Origin: JBGSMX01 sp963790405
Lineage (GTDB): Bacteria > Actinomycetota > Coriobacteriia > Anaerosomatales > JAGXFU01
Reading direction: 5' to 3'
Assembly: GCA_963790405.1 (NCBI GenBank)
Contig: CAWBOJ010000008.1
Location: 141,724 to 205,723 of the forward strand
DNA: 64,000 bases
The notes beneath the pieces were generated by a model. That model was not told the origin of the DNA and did not search any database. It worked only from the letters and a program-made list of their open reading frames with translations. A program made the translations under genes and the position numbers. Below are positions 17,787 through 27,215 of this stretch, in pieces (positions within the stretch are counted from its first letter, which is position 1; each line of letters starts with the position of its first letter).

Positions 17787-18530
17787 ATGCGTGTCGATGT
17801 CCTCACCGTCTTGCCTGAGATGTTCGACTCACCGATGTCGGCATCCATAATCGGTCGAGCGCGCGAGAAAGGCGCGCTCGATCTACACGTGCACGACATT
17901 CGCGATTGGACTCACGACCGCCATCGCACGACTGACGATGAGCCGTACGGGGGCGGTCCCGGCATGGTCATGAAGCCCGAGCCTGTCGCAGAATCGCTTC
18001 GAGGAGTCCAGGCCATGGACGCAACCCTCGGTCATGTGGTCTTCCTGACTCCGATCGGACAGCCTTTCGACCAGTCGATTGCCGAGGAGCTTTCCGCTCT
18101 CGAACGAATCGTTTACGTCTGCGGTCGCTACGAGGGCTTCGACGAGCGCAGTCTCGCCCTGGCCGATCGGTTGCTCTCGGTCGGGGACTACGTGCTCACA
18201 GGCGGGGAACTCGCATCGATGGTCGTCATCGACGCAGTGACTCGACTGCTACCCGGTGTTCTCGGTCACGAAAACTCCACAACAGAAGAGTCGTTCAGCG
18301 AGCATCTTCTCGAGTATCCTCAGTACACCAGACCGCCGGAGTTCGAAGGCGCAGGTGTCCCCGAGGTTCTGCGGAGCGGCGATCATGCACGGATTGCTGC
18401 GTGGAGACATGAGCAGTCTGTGCGCCGGACCGCACGTTTTCGACCCGACCTGCTCGATGGCATCGAACTTGCGCCCGAAGACCGGGCCGTCCTTGATGAT
18501 GAACGTGAGAGGAGTCGCCGGCGTGACTGA
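17787..18530 (+). CDS. trmD: tRNA (guanine37-N1)-methyltransferase TrmD
   Basis: 247 residues. TrmD methylates G37 next to the anticodon, which prevents frameshifting on proline and some leucine and arginine codons. The trefoil-knot SAM site is visible as VFLTPIGQPFDQ, IVYVCGRYEGFDER and SVGDYVLTGGELASM. The N-terminal PYGGGPGMVMKPEP loop and the C-terminal YTRPPEFEG are also typical. It starts directly after rimM and its last codons overlap the start of the second lepB. The frame is intact. Confidence 0.95.
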   Translation: MRVDVLTVLPEMFDSPMSASIIGRAREKGALDLHVHDIRDWTHDRHRTTDDEPYGGGPGMVMKPEPVAESLRGVQAMDATLGHVVFLTPIGQPFDQSIAEELSALERIVYVCGRYEGFDERSLALADRLLSVGDYVLTGGELASMVVIDAVTRLLPGVLGHENSTTEESFSEHLLEYPQYTRPPEFEGAGVPEVLRSGDHARIAAWRHEQSVRRTARFRPDLLDGIELAPEDRAVLDDERERSRRRD

Positions 18531-19146
18531 ACCGACCGACCACTACAACCAAGAGCCAGCTGCATCTCCGCAGCCCGATTCGGCGCTGACGCCTGAGTCG
18601 GCACCCGAGATTCCGGAAGCGGAGTCGAGCAGCTTTCTGCGTTGGCTTCTCGAGACACTGCTCATGGTCGCGGTGGCGTTCCTTCTCGCCCAGGGGATCA
18701 AGACCTACGTGGTCCAGCCGTTCGTCGTACCCACGGGCTCTATGGATCCGACGATCCAGATCGGTGATCGCTTCTTGGCCGAGAAGCTCTCGTTTCGATT
18801 CGGTGAGCCGGAAGTCGGCGACGTTGTGGTGTTTGACGATCCTGCGGGGATCCACCCGCAACTTGTGAAGCGCGTGATTGCAGTCGGCGGCCAGGAACTC
18901 GACATCCTTGACGGCGTCGTCTACGTGGACGGCGAGGCGATCGAAGAGCCCTACTTGCACGGCGTGACAACCGATATCGGTACCGAACCCATGCCCACGG
19001 TCGTGCCTGAGGGCTACGTGTGGGTGATGGGCGACAACCGCCCCAACAGCGGCGATAGCCGCTTCATCGGTCCCCAGCCGATCTCGGCTGTGAAGGGGAG
19101 GGCATTCGCCATCTACTGGCCCATCTCGCACATGGGCGGGCTGTGA
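18523..19146 (+). CDS. lepB: Signal peptidase I, second copy
   Basis: About 207 residues from GTG 18523, chosen because GAGAGGAG lies upstream and the start overlaps the trmD stop. A 40-residue acidic cytoplasmic head precedes one membrane segment (WLLETLLMVAVAFLLAQGI). Then come VPTGSMDPTI with the catalytic Ser, QLVKRVIAVGGQELDI with the catalytic Lys and GYVWVMGDNRPNSGDSR. It cleaves signal peptides on the outer face of the membrane. The trmD-lepB-rplS order is common in Gram-positives. This copy is intact, unlike the lepB at 14344, and could alone meet the essential need. Confidence 0.93.
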   Translation: MTEPTDHYNQEPAASPQPDSALTPESAPEIPEAESSSFLRWLLETLLMVAVAFLLAQGIKTYVVQPFVVPTGSMDPTIQIGDRFLAEKLSFRFGEPEVGDVVVFDDPAGIHPQLVKRVIAVGGQELDILDGVVYVDGEAIEEPYLHGVTTDIGTEPMPTVVPEGYVWVMGDNRPNSGDSRFIGPQPISAVKGRAFAIYWPISHMGGL

Positions 19147-19160
19147 CGTATCCTCCCGGT

Positions 19161-19190
19161 TTGCCTCGGCGTTCGCAGATGGTCTATACT
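19161..19190 (+). promoter_or_regulatory. Promoter before rplS
   Basis: TTGCCT (19161-19166) and TATACT (19185-19190) are spaced by 18 bases and lie 44 bases before the rplS start. A good vegetative-type promoter. Confidence 0.55.
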
Positions 19191-19234
19191 GCGCATTCGT
19201 GTCACGACAGCCGCTCTCTCATGAGGAAACACCA

Positions 19235-19579
19235 ATGAACACGATTCGAGCTATCGAACAGCAGCAGATTCGCGACGATCACCCCGACTTCACCATCGGT
19301 GACAACGTGAAAGTGCACTATCGCGTCGTCGAGGGTACTCGTGAGCGTATCCAGGTCTTCCAGGGAACCGTCATCCGCCGTCACGGCGCGAGCAACCGCG
19401 AGACGTTCACCGTCCGCAAGGTCTCGTTCGGTGTAGGCGTGGAGCGTACGTTCCCGGTGCACTCGCCCAAGATACAGAAGGTCGAGATCGTCGGCCGGGG
19501 CAAGGTTCGCCGCGCCAAGCTGTACTACCTTCGCGACAAGGTTGGCAAGGCCGCTCGTCTCAAGGAACGCGCGTACTAG
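19235..19579 (+). CDS. rplS: Ribosomal protein bL19
   Basis: 114 residues from ATG 19235, preceded by TGAGGAAA; an earlier in-frame start at 19199 would add residues not normal for the family. bL19 lies at the subunit interface of the 50S particle. Family blocks: FTIGDNVKVHYRVVEGTRER, QVFQGTVIRRHG, TFTVRKVSFGVGVERTFPVH and the C-terminal RRAKLYYLRDKVGKAARL. It has its own promoter and a candidate terminator hairpin after it. The frame is intact. Confidence 0.95.
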   Translation: MNTIRAIEQQQIRDDHPDFTIGDNVKVHYRVVEGTRERIQVFQGTVIRRHGASNRETFTVRKVSFGVGVERTFPVHSPKIQKVEIVGRGKVRRAKLYYLRDKVGKAARLKERAY

Positions 19580-19612
19580 CGTCGTCTTTGGGTCGCAGTT
19601 CAACCGAACTCA

Positions 19613-19657
19613 AACGCCGTCACAGATTGGACCCTTTCGGATCCATGTGGCGGCGTT
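19613..19657 (+). terminator. Hairpin after rplS
   Basis: Arms 19613-19623 and 19647-19657 pair over 11 positions with one G-U (AACGCCGTCAC against GTGGCGGCGTT), followed by TTCT. The loop holds a smaller GGACC/GGATCC hairpin. A plausible rplS terminator. A TATACT -10-like element at 19677-19682 downstream may start the rnhB transcript. Confidence 0.45.
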
Positions 19658-19718
19658 TCTGCGCGCGCAAGCACGCTATACTCGGCCCACGGATCGTGAT
19701 CGTCTCTTCGGAGGTGCC

Positions 19719-20501
19719 GTGACCAGTCCCACCGTTGCCGAGTGTCGTGCCACGCTGTTGCAGGCGTCTGTCGAGCAGCTTCCCGGGCTGATCGCGCGCT
19801 TCGAAGACGACACGCGAAGTGGAGTCGCCAACGCCGTCGTCACCGCCTCCAAGCGCCTCGAACAGCACCTCAAGGAGCGCGAGCGTCTTCACACTCTGGG
19901 AGCGATCGAGCGCAATCTCAGAGGCGAGGGATTCGCACGGGTCGCAGGAGCCGATGAGGTAGGCCGAGGGGCCCTCGCAGGACCGCTGACCGTCGCGGCG
20001 GTTGTCCTGCCGCCGGATGCTGTGATCGAAGGACTCAACGACTCCAAGAAGCTTGCGCCTCCCATACGTGAGCGGCTTGCCGAGCAGATACGGGAAGTCG
20101 CCGTCTCGTTCTCAGTCGCACATATCGAGGCCGAGCGGATCGACGCGGTAGGTATGACCCGCGCCACCCGAGAGGCACTGATCCAGGTTCTCGAGCTCAT
20201 CACTCCACCCGCCGACCATATCGTCGTCGACGGTCTGGGCGTTGGTGGGCTTCCCATACCCGAGACTGCGGTCGTGGCCGGCGACGCGTTGTGCGCCGCT
20301 GTCGCCGCCGCATCTGTCGTAGCCAAGGTGGTACGCGACCAACTCATGCGGGACTTCGACGCTAGATATCCGCAGTACGGTTTCGCCATCAACAAAGGCT
20401 ACGGTACGCGCGAACACCTCGATGCGATTCACGAACACGGGTTGTGCCCGCTGCATCGGCGTTCGTTCTCACCATGCGGCGGTACGATGCCGCTCTTCTA
20501 G
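19719..20501 (+). CDS. rnhB: Ribonuclease HII
   Basis: 260 residues from GTG 19719, which has GGAGG four bases upstream. The frame stays open further 5' but nothing conserved is there. RNase HII removes ribonucleotides and RNA from RNA-DNA hybrids. An extra N-terminal helical region (about 1-68) precedes the catalytic core GADEVGRGALAGPL, with the acidic pair Asp-Glu, and later DHIVVDGLGVG, AASVVAKVVRDQLM and INKGYGTREHLDAI. The overall length is slightly above the family norm because of the helical head, as in several Gram-positive RnhB proteins. The frame is intact. Confidence 0.92.
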   Translation: MTSPTVAECRATLLQASVEQLPGLIARFEDDTRSGVANAVVTASKRLEQHLKERERLHTLGAIERNLRGEGFARVAGADEVGRGALAGPLTVAAVVLPPDAVIEGLNDSKKLAPPIRERLAEQIREVAVSFSVAHIEAERIDAVGMTRATREALIQVLELITPPADHIVVDGLGVGGLPIPETAVVAGDALCAAVAAASVVAKVVRDQLMRDFDARYPQYGFAINKGYGTREHLDAIHEHGLCPLHRRSFSPCGGTMPLF

Positions 20502-20619
20502 CGTTTCTGCGAGAAGCACTCCGCTTCTTGGCGTGATTTCGACGTTCAGAGACTGGTAAGTGTCTGTTCGAGGCAGCGTGCCACGCTTTCCCTACGACTG
20601 GTAGGGAAAGGGGATCGAG

Positions 20620-20982
20620 ATGCCACGAAGCGAAATCGGAGTCCGGGGCGAACAGGCGGCCGCAGAGTACCTGGAAAGAGCCGGCCTCACCGTGGTCGAG
20701 CGCAACTGGCGCTGCAAGGCCGGTGAAGTCGACATCATTGCGCTGGATGGAGAGACGGTGGTGTTCGCCGAGGTCAAGACGCGGCGCACTGAGAAGAAGG
20801 GTTCTCCTGAAGAGGCGGTGTCGAGCCAGAAGCAACAACGCTACGGGCGCATAGCTGCCACCTACATCGCTCGCGCGGGACTCGAAGAGACCCCTGCGCG
20901 CTTCGATGTGATTGCCATTCGTCCAATCGGTGAGGACCGCGCGCTGCTCAGACACCACCGAGACGCCTTCGCGCTTTCATGA
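20620..20982 (+). CDS. yraN: YraN/UPF0102 family nuclease-fold protein
   Basis: 120 residues, typical length. The fold is that of restriction-endonuclease-like and Holliday-resolvase proteins. The acidic active-site pattern is visible in GEVDIIALDGETVVFAEVKTR (Asp, then Glu-x-Lys). The cellular role is not established. It lies next to comM and dprA, as in most Actinobacteria and Firmicutes, which hints at DNA processing. The start has GGGGATCGAG upstream. Its last four bases overlap comM. Confidence 0.9.
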   Translation: MPRSEIGVRGEQAAAEYLERAGLTVVERNWRCKAGEVDIIALDGETVVFAEVKTRRTEKKGSPEEAVSSQKQQRYGRIAATYIARAGLEETPARFDVIAIRPIGEDRALLRHHRDAFALS

Positions 20983-22472
20983 CGACCTTTGGCTCGGCAT
21001 GTATCTCTACGGGCACGCTTGTGGGAACCGAGGTCGTTCCCGTTGCGGTCGAAGTCGACATATCAGCTGGATTGCCGTCGTTCATCGTCGTCGGACTCGG
21101 CGACACTGCAGTTCTCGAAGCGCGCGATCGCGTGCGTTCAGCGATTCGCAGCGGAGGCTACGCGTTCCCATCTGCCCGCATCGTGGTGAACCTTGCCCCC
21201 GCGCCTCTGCGCAAGCGCGGCACCGGCTTCGATTTGCCAATCGCCATCGGGCTGCTCGTGGCAACCGGGCAGTTGGAGCAACCATCACGTTCGCACTTCG
21301 TGGGCGAGCTCTCACTTGACGCCGGCGTCAGACCGGTCGCTGGCGTCCTCGCCCACGCACTCGCCGCGTCATCGAAGGAACTGCGGCTTGTGACTGCACG
21401 GTCATCTCTTGAGGAGGTGCACGCTGTTCCAGGTATCGAAGCGATCGGGCTGACGCACCTTCGCGAGCTCTCGCAGTGCTTGGACTCTGCGCAGCGGCCG
21501 GCCGACCTGGTCTGCTCGCCACGAGCGCGGACCCACGAACCCGACCTCGCGGACGTCTGCGGACATGAACTCGCGAAACGTGTCCTTGAGATAGCAGCGG
21601 CCGGGGGACACAATGTCTTGTTCGTCGGACCGCCGGGGTCGGGAAAGACCATGCTCGCCAGGCGACTGCCACCGCTGCTGCCCCCACTACAACGCGAGGA
21701 GCTGCTGGAAAGCGCGGTTATCCACGACATCGCGGGTCTCGACACAGCTCGCATCTTCTCTGGCCAGCGTCCGTTTCGATCCCCACACCACTCCGCGTCC
21801 CTGGTGGGACTCGTTGGTGGTGGCTCACCTCCACATCCAGGAGAGATCAGCCTGGCGCACAACGGGGTGCTCTTCCTCGACGAGATGCCCCAGTTCGCCC
21901 CGTCGGTGCTGCAAGCTCTCAGACAGCCAATGGAGGACGAACACGTTACGCTCGTGCGGGCCGAAGGCAGGATCCGGTTCCCTGCACGGTTCACCCTCAT
22001 AGCTGCAGCGAACCCGTGCCCCTGCGGATACCATGGCGATCCTGCAACTCCATGCGAGTGCACGCAGACGACCATACATCGGTACAGACAACGAATCGGC
22101 GGACCTTTGGTGGACCGCATAGACCTGCACCTTCGCGTTGATCGCGTCGACCCAGCTCTTATCACCAGCGCACATCGCTCAGAAGACACATCATCGGCCC
22201 GCTATCGGGTGCTCGACGCATGCGAACGTGCCCGGCACTTCGGCAGACAACCTGCCGCACGTGAATGCGGGACGGCACTTCTGAATGCGTGCCGGATGTC
22301 TCGCGACACCTGCGCCTACCTGACCGAACAAGCACGCGCTCACCACCTGTCGGGACGGGCGATCACGCGGCTTCTGCGCGTATCACGCACTATTGCCGAC
22401 CTGGAGGCGAGCGATTGCGTCACTCGCGAGTCGCTCGACGAAGCCATCACGTATCGAGGGGGTGCCTGCTGA
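20979..22472 (+). CDS. comM: ComM/YifB family Mg-chelatase-like AAA ATPase
   Basis: 497 residues. An N-terminal Lon-protease-like S5 domain (GTEVVPVAVEVDISAGLPSF, about 1-170) precedes a Mg-chelatase-type AAA+ domain with FVGPPGSGKTMLARRLP (Walker A), GVLFLDEMPQF (Walker B) and a cysteine-bearing segment PCPCGYHGDPATPCECT. A C-terminal domain follows. ComM acts as a helicase in branch migration during natural transformation in some bacteria. Its immediate neighbour is dprA, another transformation protein, so an uptake or recombination role is plausible. It overlaps yraN and dprA by a few bases. The frame is intact. Confidence 0.92.
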   Translation: MTTFGSACISTGTLVGTEVVPVAVEVDISAGLPSFIVVGLGDTAVLEARDRVRSAIRSGGYAFPSARIVVNLAPAPLRKRGTGFDLPIAIGLLVATGQLEQPSRSHFVGELSLDAGVRPVAGVLAHALAASSKELRLVTARSSLEEVHAVPGIEAIGLTHLRELSQCLDSAQRPADLVCSPRARTHEPDLADVCGHELAKRVLEIAAAGGHNVLFVGPPGSGKTMLARRLPPLLPPLQREELLESAVIHDIAGLDTARIFSGQRPFRSPHHSASLVGLVGGGSPPHPGEISLAHNGVLFLDEMPQFAPSVLQALRQPMEDEHVTLVRAEGRIRFPARFTLIAAANPCPCGYHGDPATPCECTQTTIHRYRQRIGGPLVDRIDLHLRVDRVDPALITSAHRSEDTSSARYRVLDACERARHFGRQPAARECGTALLNACRMSRDTCAYLTEQARAHHLSGRAITRLLRVSRTIADLEASDCVTRESLDEAITYRGGAC

Positions 22473-23378
22473 TGCCCGAGCCACGACTCCACGAGATACG
22501 CCTGGGCAGCGATGAGTATCCCGAGCAACTTGCGAACATCACCGATCCACCCGAGACCCTTTACTGTGTCGGCGACACAGCACTGCTCGCGCCCGGATTG
22601 GCGGTGATCGGCTCTCGCAAGGCAACACCCTACGGCTTGGGGGCTGCTCGGCTGTTCGCGGGGTGGGCAGCAGCTCGCAATATCACCGTCTGTTCCGGCG
22701 CGGCTATCGGATGCGACCAGGAGGCTCACCGTGCGGCTCTGGCTGCCAAGGGGCACACCGTTGCCGTGCTGGCTTGTGGCGCCGACGAGGACTACCCGCG
22801 GGGTGCGGCAGAGCTTCTCGACGCTATCCGACGCGACGGACTCGTGGTCTCGGAGCAACCGTGGGGGACGCGTCCTCAACGCTGGATGTTCGCCATCAGG
22901 AACCGGATCATCGCAGGGCTGTCGTCTGCGGTGCTGGTCGTTGAGGCCCGTTTGCCGAGCGGAACGTTCAGCACGGCAGACTACGCACTCGCATACGGTC
23001 GAGATGTCCTGGCGGTGCCGGGCTCGATCTTCGCACCGGAGTGCCAGGGCTCCAACCGGCTGATACGGCAAGGCGCCCCACCGATCACCGACGTCTCCGA
23101 GCTCGCGAGCGAACTTCACCTGGAGATGCGGCTCGACCTCACTGGACCACCGCTCGCAGGATGATCCGCTCCTGTCGGCACTCCTTACCAACCCTATGCG
23201 TCCCGACGATGTGGCTCGCGCGTTGACCCTCACAATCGTCGAAGTCTCACGGCGTCTCGGCAGGCTCGAGACGCAAGGTCTGGTGAGCCGTTATCCCGAT
23301 GGACGATATGGTCCCTGCATGTCGATGCGTAGGGCGATACAATCAGCACATGCCGATGAGAGCCGACCCGATACCTGA
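22472..23378 (+). CDS. dprA: DNA processing protein DprA (one frame change before the C-terminal domain)
   Basis: The Rossmann core is intact in 22472-23160: AVIGSRKATPYG, CSGAAIGCDQEAHRAAL, VLACGADEDYPRG, RNRIIAGLSSAVLVVEA and ECQGSNRLIRQGAP. DprA loads RecA on incoming single-stranded DNA. At about 23160 one extra base gives a TGA. The next frame continues with the winged-helix tail DPLLSALLTNPMRPDDVARALTL and LGRLETQGLVSRYPDG. The exact C terminus is uncertain: this frame stays open to 23378, but a TAG near 23325 in another frame would fit better and would avoid overlap with trmFO. It starts on the comM stop. Confidence 0.88.
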
Positions 23379-24747
23379 CCTACCTGCCGTCATCGTCATT
23401 GGTGGAGGACTTGCGGGCTCAGAAGCGGCATGGCGGCTCGCAGACCTGGGCATCCCTGTTCGACTATTCGAGATGCGCCCCGAACGCACGAGTCCCGCAC
23501 ATCACACAGATGCGCTCGCCGAACTCGTGTGCTCGAACAGCTTCAAGGGTACGGACCCGTCTTCGGCGACGGGGGAGTTGAAGCGCGAGCTAGAACTCCT
23601 CGGCTCACGCTTACTCGCTGTGGCCCATGAGACGACCGTACCAGCGGGCGCCGCGCTCGCCGTGGACCGCGCTCGCTTCTCTGCACGAGTGATGACGGCG
23701 CTGCAAGATCATCCTCTGGTTGATATCCAACGTGCCGAGATGTCCGAGGTGCCCGAAGAGGCGCCGTGCATCATCGCCACAGGACCGCTCACGAGTGACG
23801 CGCTCGAATCCGCATTGTCCCGGTTGGTCGGCGACACGCGGCTTGCGTTCTTCGATGCTGCAGCTCCCATCGTCGATGCGACGAGCATCGACCGCTCAGC
23901 CACATTCGTCGCATCGCGCTACGACAAGGGTGACTCCGCCGACTATCTCAACTGCCCCCTCACGCAAGACGAGTACGAGGCCCTACGCGAAGGTCTTGCC
24001 TCGGCCGCACGCGTCACGCTCAAAGACTTCGAGCGGGGAGAGCTGTTCTCGGCATGTCAGCCGATCGAGGAGATTGCCCGCAGCGGCACCGATGCCATGC
24101 GTTTCGGGTCGCTCAAACCGGTCGGGCTCGTGGATCCGACCACCGGCGCTCGGCCCTATGCGGTCGTCCAGCTTCGCGCCGAGAACCACGAGAGGACCGC
24201 GTACAATCTCGTGGGTTTCCAGACCAACCTCACGTTTCCCGAGCAACGCAGAGTCCTGGCGCTGATTCCCGCTCTTGCGCACGCTGAGTTCCTGAGATAC
24301 GGAGTCATGCACCGCAACACCTTCATCGACGCCCCTCGCGTCTTGGATCCCACGCTGCGCGTCCGAAGCACACGCGCTGTGAGGATCGCCGGTCAGCTGG
24401 CTGGCACCGAGGGCTATCTCGAGGCGATTGCGACGGGAACGCTCGCCGCACTCAATACCGCGGCCGATCTGCTTGGTCACGCGCCGGTCGTCTTGCCGCA
24501 CACTTCTGCGCTGGGTTCGCTGATCGCCTACGCGACATCCGAAGAAACCACCGGCTACCAGCCCATGCACGTCAACTGGGGCCTGGTGCCGCCTCTCGAA
24601 CGACGGACCCGCGGCAAGCGCGAGCGATATGCGGCGTACGGTACACGCGCGTTCGATGACGCCCGAGGCGTACGTGAGCTCGCACCCTCTGACGTCGCTG
24701 GATGGCTTCCATGGCTGACGCACACGCGCACGTCGATGCATTTCTGA
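23350..24747 (+). CDS. trmFO: FADH2-dependent tRNA (uracil54-C5)-methyltransferase TrmFO
   Basis: About 465 residues from ATG 23350; 23356 is also possible, and earlier codons overlap dprA. TrmFO makes m5U54 in the tRNA T-loop using methylenetetrahydrofolate and FADH2. The FAD motif VIVIGGGLAGSEAAWRLA opens the protein, followed by PAHHTDALAELVCSNSFKG with the conserved Cys, YDKGDSADYLNCPLTQ, FSACQPIEEIARSG, YNLVGFQTNLTFPEQ and NWGLVPPL. The frame is intact. The end overlaps xerC by about 45 bases in another frame. Confidence 0.94.
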   Translation: MPMRADPIPDLPAVIVIGGGLAGSEAAWRLADLGIPVRLFEMRPERTSPAHHTDALAELVCSNSFKGTDPSSATGELKRELELLGSRLLAVAHETTVPAGAALAVDRARFSARVMTALQDHPLVDIQRAEMSEVPEEAPCIIATGPLTSDALESALSRLVGDTRLAFFDAAAPIVDATSIDRSATFVASRYDKGDSADYLNCPLTQDEYEALREGLASAARVTLKDFERGELFSACQPIEEIARSGTDAMRFGSLKPVGLVDPTTGARPYAVVQLRAENHERTAYNLVGFQTNLTFPEQRRVLALIPALAHAEFLRYGVMHRNTFIDAPRVLDPTLRVRSTRAVRIAGQLAGTEGYLEAIATGTLAALNTAADLLGHAPVVLPHTSALGSLIAYATSEETTGYQPMHVNWGLVPPLERRTRGKRERYAAYGTRAFDDARGVRELAPSDVAGWLPWLTHTRTSMHF

Positions 24748-25603
24748 CACACCTTCGTGCCGAGCGAGGACTCTCGCCACATACGATTCGCGCGTACTCT
24801 ACCGATCTTCGGCAGTTTCTCGAGTGGGCCGAGCGTACCAAGGTCGATCCACTGGCGACGACGCATCGGGTCTTGCGACGCTACCTTGCCGAGATGGATG
24901 CGGCTGGCTACGCGCGTCGCACGATTGCACGACGCCTCGCTGCAGTCCGGTCGTTCTACGCGTACCTCATAGACAGAGAGGTCATCGACACCGATCCCTC
25001 CTCTGTACTCGCAACCCCGAAGGTCCCGCGCAGACTGCCCAAGACGGTTGCCGAGTCGGATCTGAGCGCTCTTCTCGATGCACCGGACACAACGACTCCC
25101 GCGGGTCTGCGGGACCGTGCACTACTCGAGCTTCTCTACGCGACCGGAGCACGAATCGGAGAGATATCCGCGCTCGACGTCGGCGACATCGATCTTGCGA
25201 ACGGACAGATTCGCGTCATGGGCAAGGGGAGCAAGCAGCGCATACTCCCGATCCACGCCGAGGCAGCTCCGGAGACTTCGCGTCTATCGTCGACTCTGGC
25301 AGACCGATGCTTCAGCGGCAGCCGACATCGGCCTTGTTCCTCTCGGTTCGCGGAAACCGGCTGTCTACAGACGCCGCACGCCAGCGCTTCAAGCACTACC
25401 TGGCTCAGGTGGGAGCGGCACTCTCGCTGAGCCCCCACGTGCTGCGCCATACGTTCGCAACCCACCTACTTGAAGCGGGCGCAGACCTCAGGACCGTCCA
25501 GGAGCTTCTTGGTCACGTTGCGCTGTCTACCACCCAGATTTATACTCACGTCGGCAGACAGCGGCTGCATGATGTACATCGCGATACCCATCCTCGGGCC
25601 TGA
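24702..25603 (+). CDS. xerC: Tyrosine recombinase XerC (two frame changes)
   Basis: About 299 residues once extra bases at about 25269 and 25288 are removed. XerC/XerD resolve chromosome dimers at dif during division. The SAM-like N domain carries FLTHLRAERGLSPHTIRAY. The catalytic domain has ATGARIGEISAL (first Arg), SPHVLRHTFATHLLEAG (His-x-x-Arg), LLGHVALSTTQIYTHV (His and the nucleophile Tyr). Between the breaks RRLRVY and VDSGRPML give normal family sequence. A start at 24711 is possible. The position after trmFO matches other Gram-positive genomes, so this is the housekeeping enzyme rather than a phage integrase. Confidence 0.9.
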
Positions 25604-25634
25604 GTACGCGATGCAACGCATGAGGGGCAACTAT

Positions 25635-26419
25635 ATGAGAACTGACCCAAAGACGGACCTTTCCGCCCTTTGGGCCGCATTCAAGGACGACGGACGACCC
25701 CGAGGCCCGCGAACAGCTCATATTGTCGTATTCGCCGCTGGTCAAGTATGTCGCGGGGCGTTTGTCTGCGAGCCTACCTCAGACGGTGGACACAGCCGAT
25801 CTCATCAGCTACGGCATCTTCGGACTGATCGACGCGATTGAGAAGTACGATCGCGACCGGGGCATCAAGTTCGAGACGTACGCTATCGCGCGAATCAAGG
25901 GCGCAATAATCGATGAACTGCGCGCGATGGATTGGGTTCCTCGATCCGTGCGAGCACGTGCCCGCGAGGTGGAGTCCGCATACATCACGCTCGAGACACG
26001 ACTGCGGCGTGCGCCTGAAGACGCCGAGGTCGCAGAAGAGATGGGCATCTCGACCAAGGACCTTCAGGACATCTTGTCGAAGCTCTCGTACACGTCGATT
26101 GTCTCGTTCGAGGAGCTGTGGGTCGGCGGGGATCGCGAAGATCACCGGCAATGCGATGAGCGTGATCGAGGACGAAACGGCCGATGACCCGGTCTCGATG
26201 TTCGAGACCGAGGAGATCAAGGACATCCTCGCATCGGCGATCGAACGTCTGCCCGAGAGAGAACGCATCGTGATCGCGCTGTACTACTACGAGGGGCTCA
26301 CACTCAAAGAGATCGGCCAGGTACTTGGAGTGACCGAGTCCCGTGTCAGCCAGCTACACACGAAATCCGTTCTCCGCTTGCGTGCACGACTACATGCGGC
26401 ACAAGGTTACGTCGCCTGA
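25635..26419 (+). CDS. FliA/WhiG-type sigma factor (two frame changes)
   Basis: About 260 residues with extra bases at about 25695 and 26134 discounted. The order is sigma region 2 (EQLILSYSPLVKYVAG, YGIFGLIDAIEKYD, IKFETYAIARIKGAIIDELR, MDWVPRSVR), region 3 (APEDAEVAEEMGIS) and region 4 (RLPERERIVIALYY, LTLKEIGQVLGVTESRVSQLH). This is the SigD/FliA/WhiG class, which drives flagellar or developmental genes. Its location between xerC and rpsB matches whiG of streptomycetes and sigD of Bacillus, but no flagellar gene is nearby. GAGGGG lies before ATG 25635. The receiver protein follows after about 30 bases. Confidence 0.88.
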
Positions 26420-26451
26420 CATACACGCACACAGAGGGGGAGCACGCCAGC

Positions 26452-27034
26452 ATGTCGACGATCCTCGTCGTTGAAGACACCGAGCTACTGCGCCGCATCT
26501 ACACCGACAAGCTCACGCAGGAGGGCTACGACGTCATTCAGGCCGCGAACGGTCTCGAGGCGATCGCCGCCTTGCACGAACCGAACATCGATCTCGTCTT
26601 GCTCGATCTCATCATGCCGCAGATGAGCGGCCTCGAGGCACTCGAGCACATCAAGGCGGATCCGCGCACGCGCGACATTCCCGTTCTGATCCTGAGCAAC
26701 CTCGGACAGGAGCAGGACATTGAGCGGGGCATCGCGTTGGGCGCAATCGACTACCTGATCAAGAACGAGGCGAAGCCAGCCGACGTCGCCGAGAAGATCC
26801 GCGCTCACACTCGAGTACATGAGCGGTCGCAAAGGAACGGGCGCTTCATACGGGCTTCTCGTACGCGATCACGAGGGGGATGCAGAGCGTTTCATCGGCG
26901 ATGCCGGCCTCGTTCGCCGGTTCTGGTGTCCCACATGCGAGGTTGAGTTGCAGCTCGAGTTGATTCCTAAGAGTGATCAGGCCGGATGGTACGACGCACA
27001 CCTCAGGTGCCCTGGCTGCGGCAAGGAATACTAG
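26452..27034 (+). CDS. Response-regulator receiver with C-terminal zinc ribbon (one frame change)
   Basis: With one extra base at about 26806 removed, one 193-residue protein results. Residues 1-118 are a CheY-like receiver: ILVVEDTELLRR, phospho-acceptor Asp52 in LVLLDLIMPQMSG, Ser82 in VLILSN and Lys104 in IDYLIKNEAKP. The tail (TLEYMSGRKGTGASYGLLVR onward) ends in two CxxC pairs, CPTC and CPGC, that should bind zinc. There is no DNA-binding or enzyme domain. It may signal by protein or nucleic-acid contact through the ribbon; that is an inference. It sits directly after the sigma factor, probably in one transcript, and may modulate it. If the base is real, the receiver ends at 26946 with an unrelated basic tail. 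Confidence 0.75.
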
Positions 27035-27069
27035 CTGCTCGACCGCCCCACAATACCCTTACGCACTCG

Positions 27070-27099
27070 AGAGCCCGTGTGATACACTACGCGGGCTCT
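27070..27099 (+). terminator. Hairpin before rpsB
   Basis: AGAGCCCG (27070-27077) pairs with CGGGCTCT (27092-27099), followed by TATCTC. It can end the upstream transcript. A TACACT hexamer lies in the loop (27083-27088), so a promoter for rpsB may overlap the hairpin; the -35 (TTACGC, 27059-27064) is weak. Confidence 0.45.
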
Positions 27100-27215
27100 T
27101 ATCTCACACGCTCGTCGATCCCGATGCACGGTGCTCGGACCACATTGAGGGTTCGGGTCGCATCACAAGGGAGATGACGCGGGCGGAGGAACAACCGAAA
27201 CAGGAGGTACGCACT

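Noticed and set aside
24702..25603. Tyrosine recombinase as a sign of a mobile element
   Set aside because: It sits in the conserved trmFO-xerC-sigma-rpsB order and matches housekeeping XerC; no excisionase, att repeat or cargo is present.
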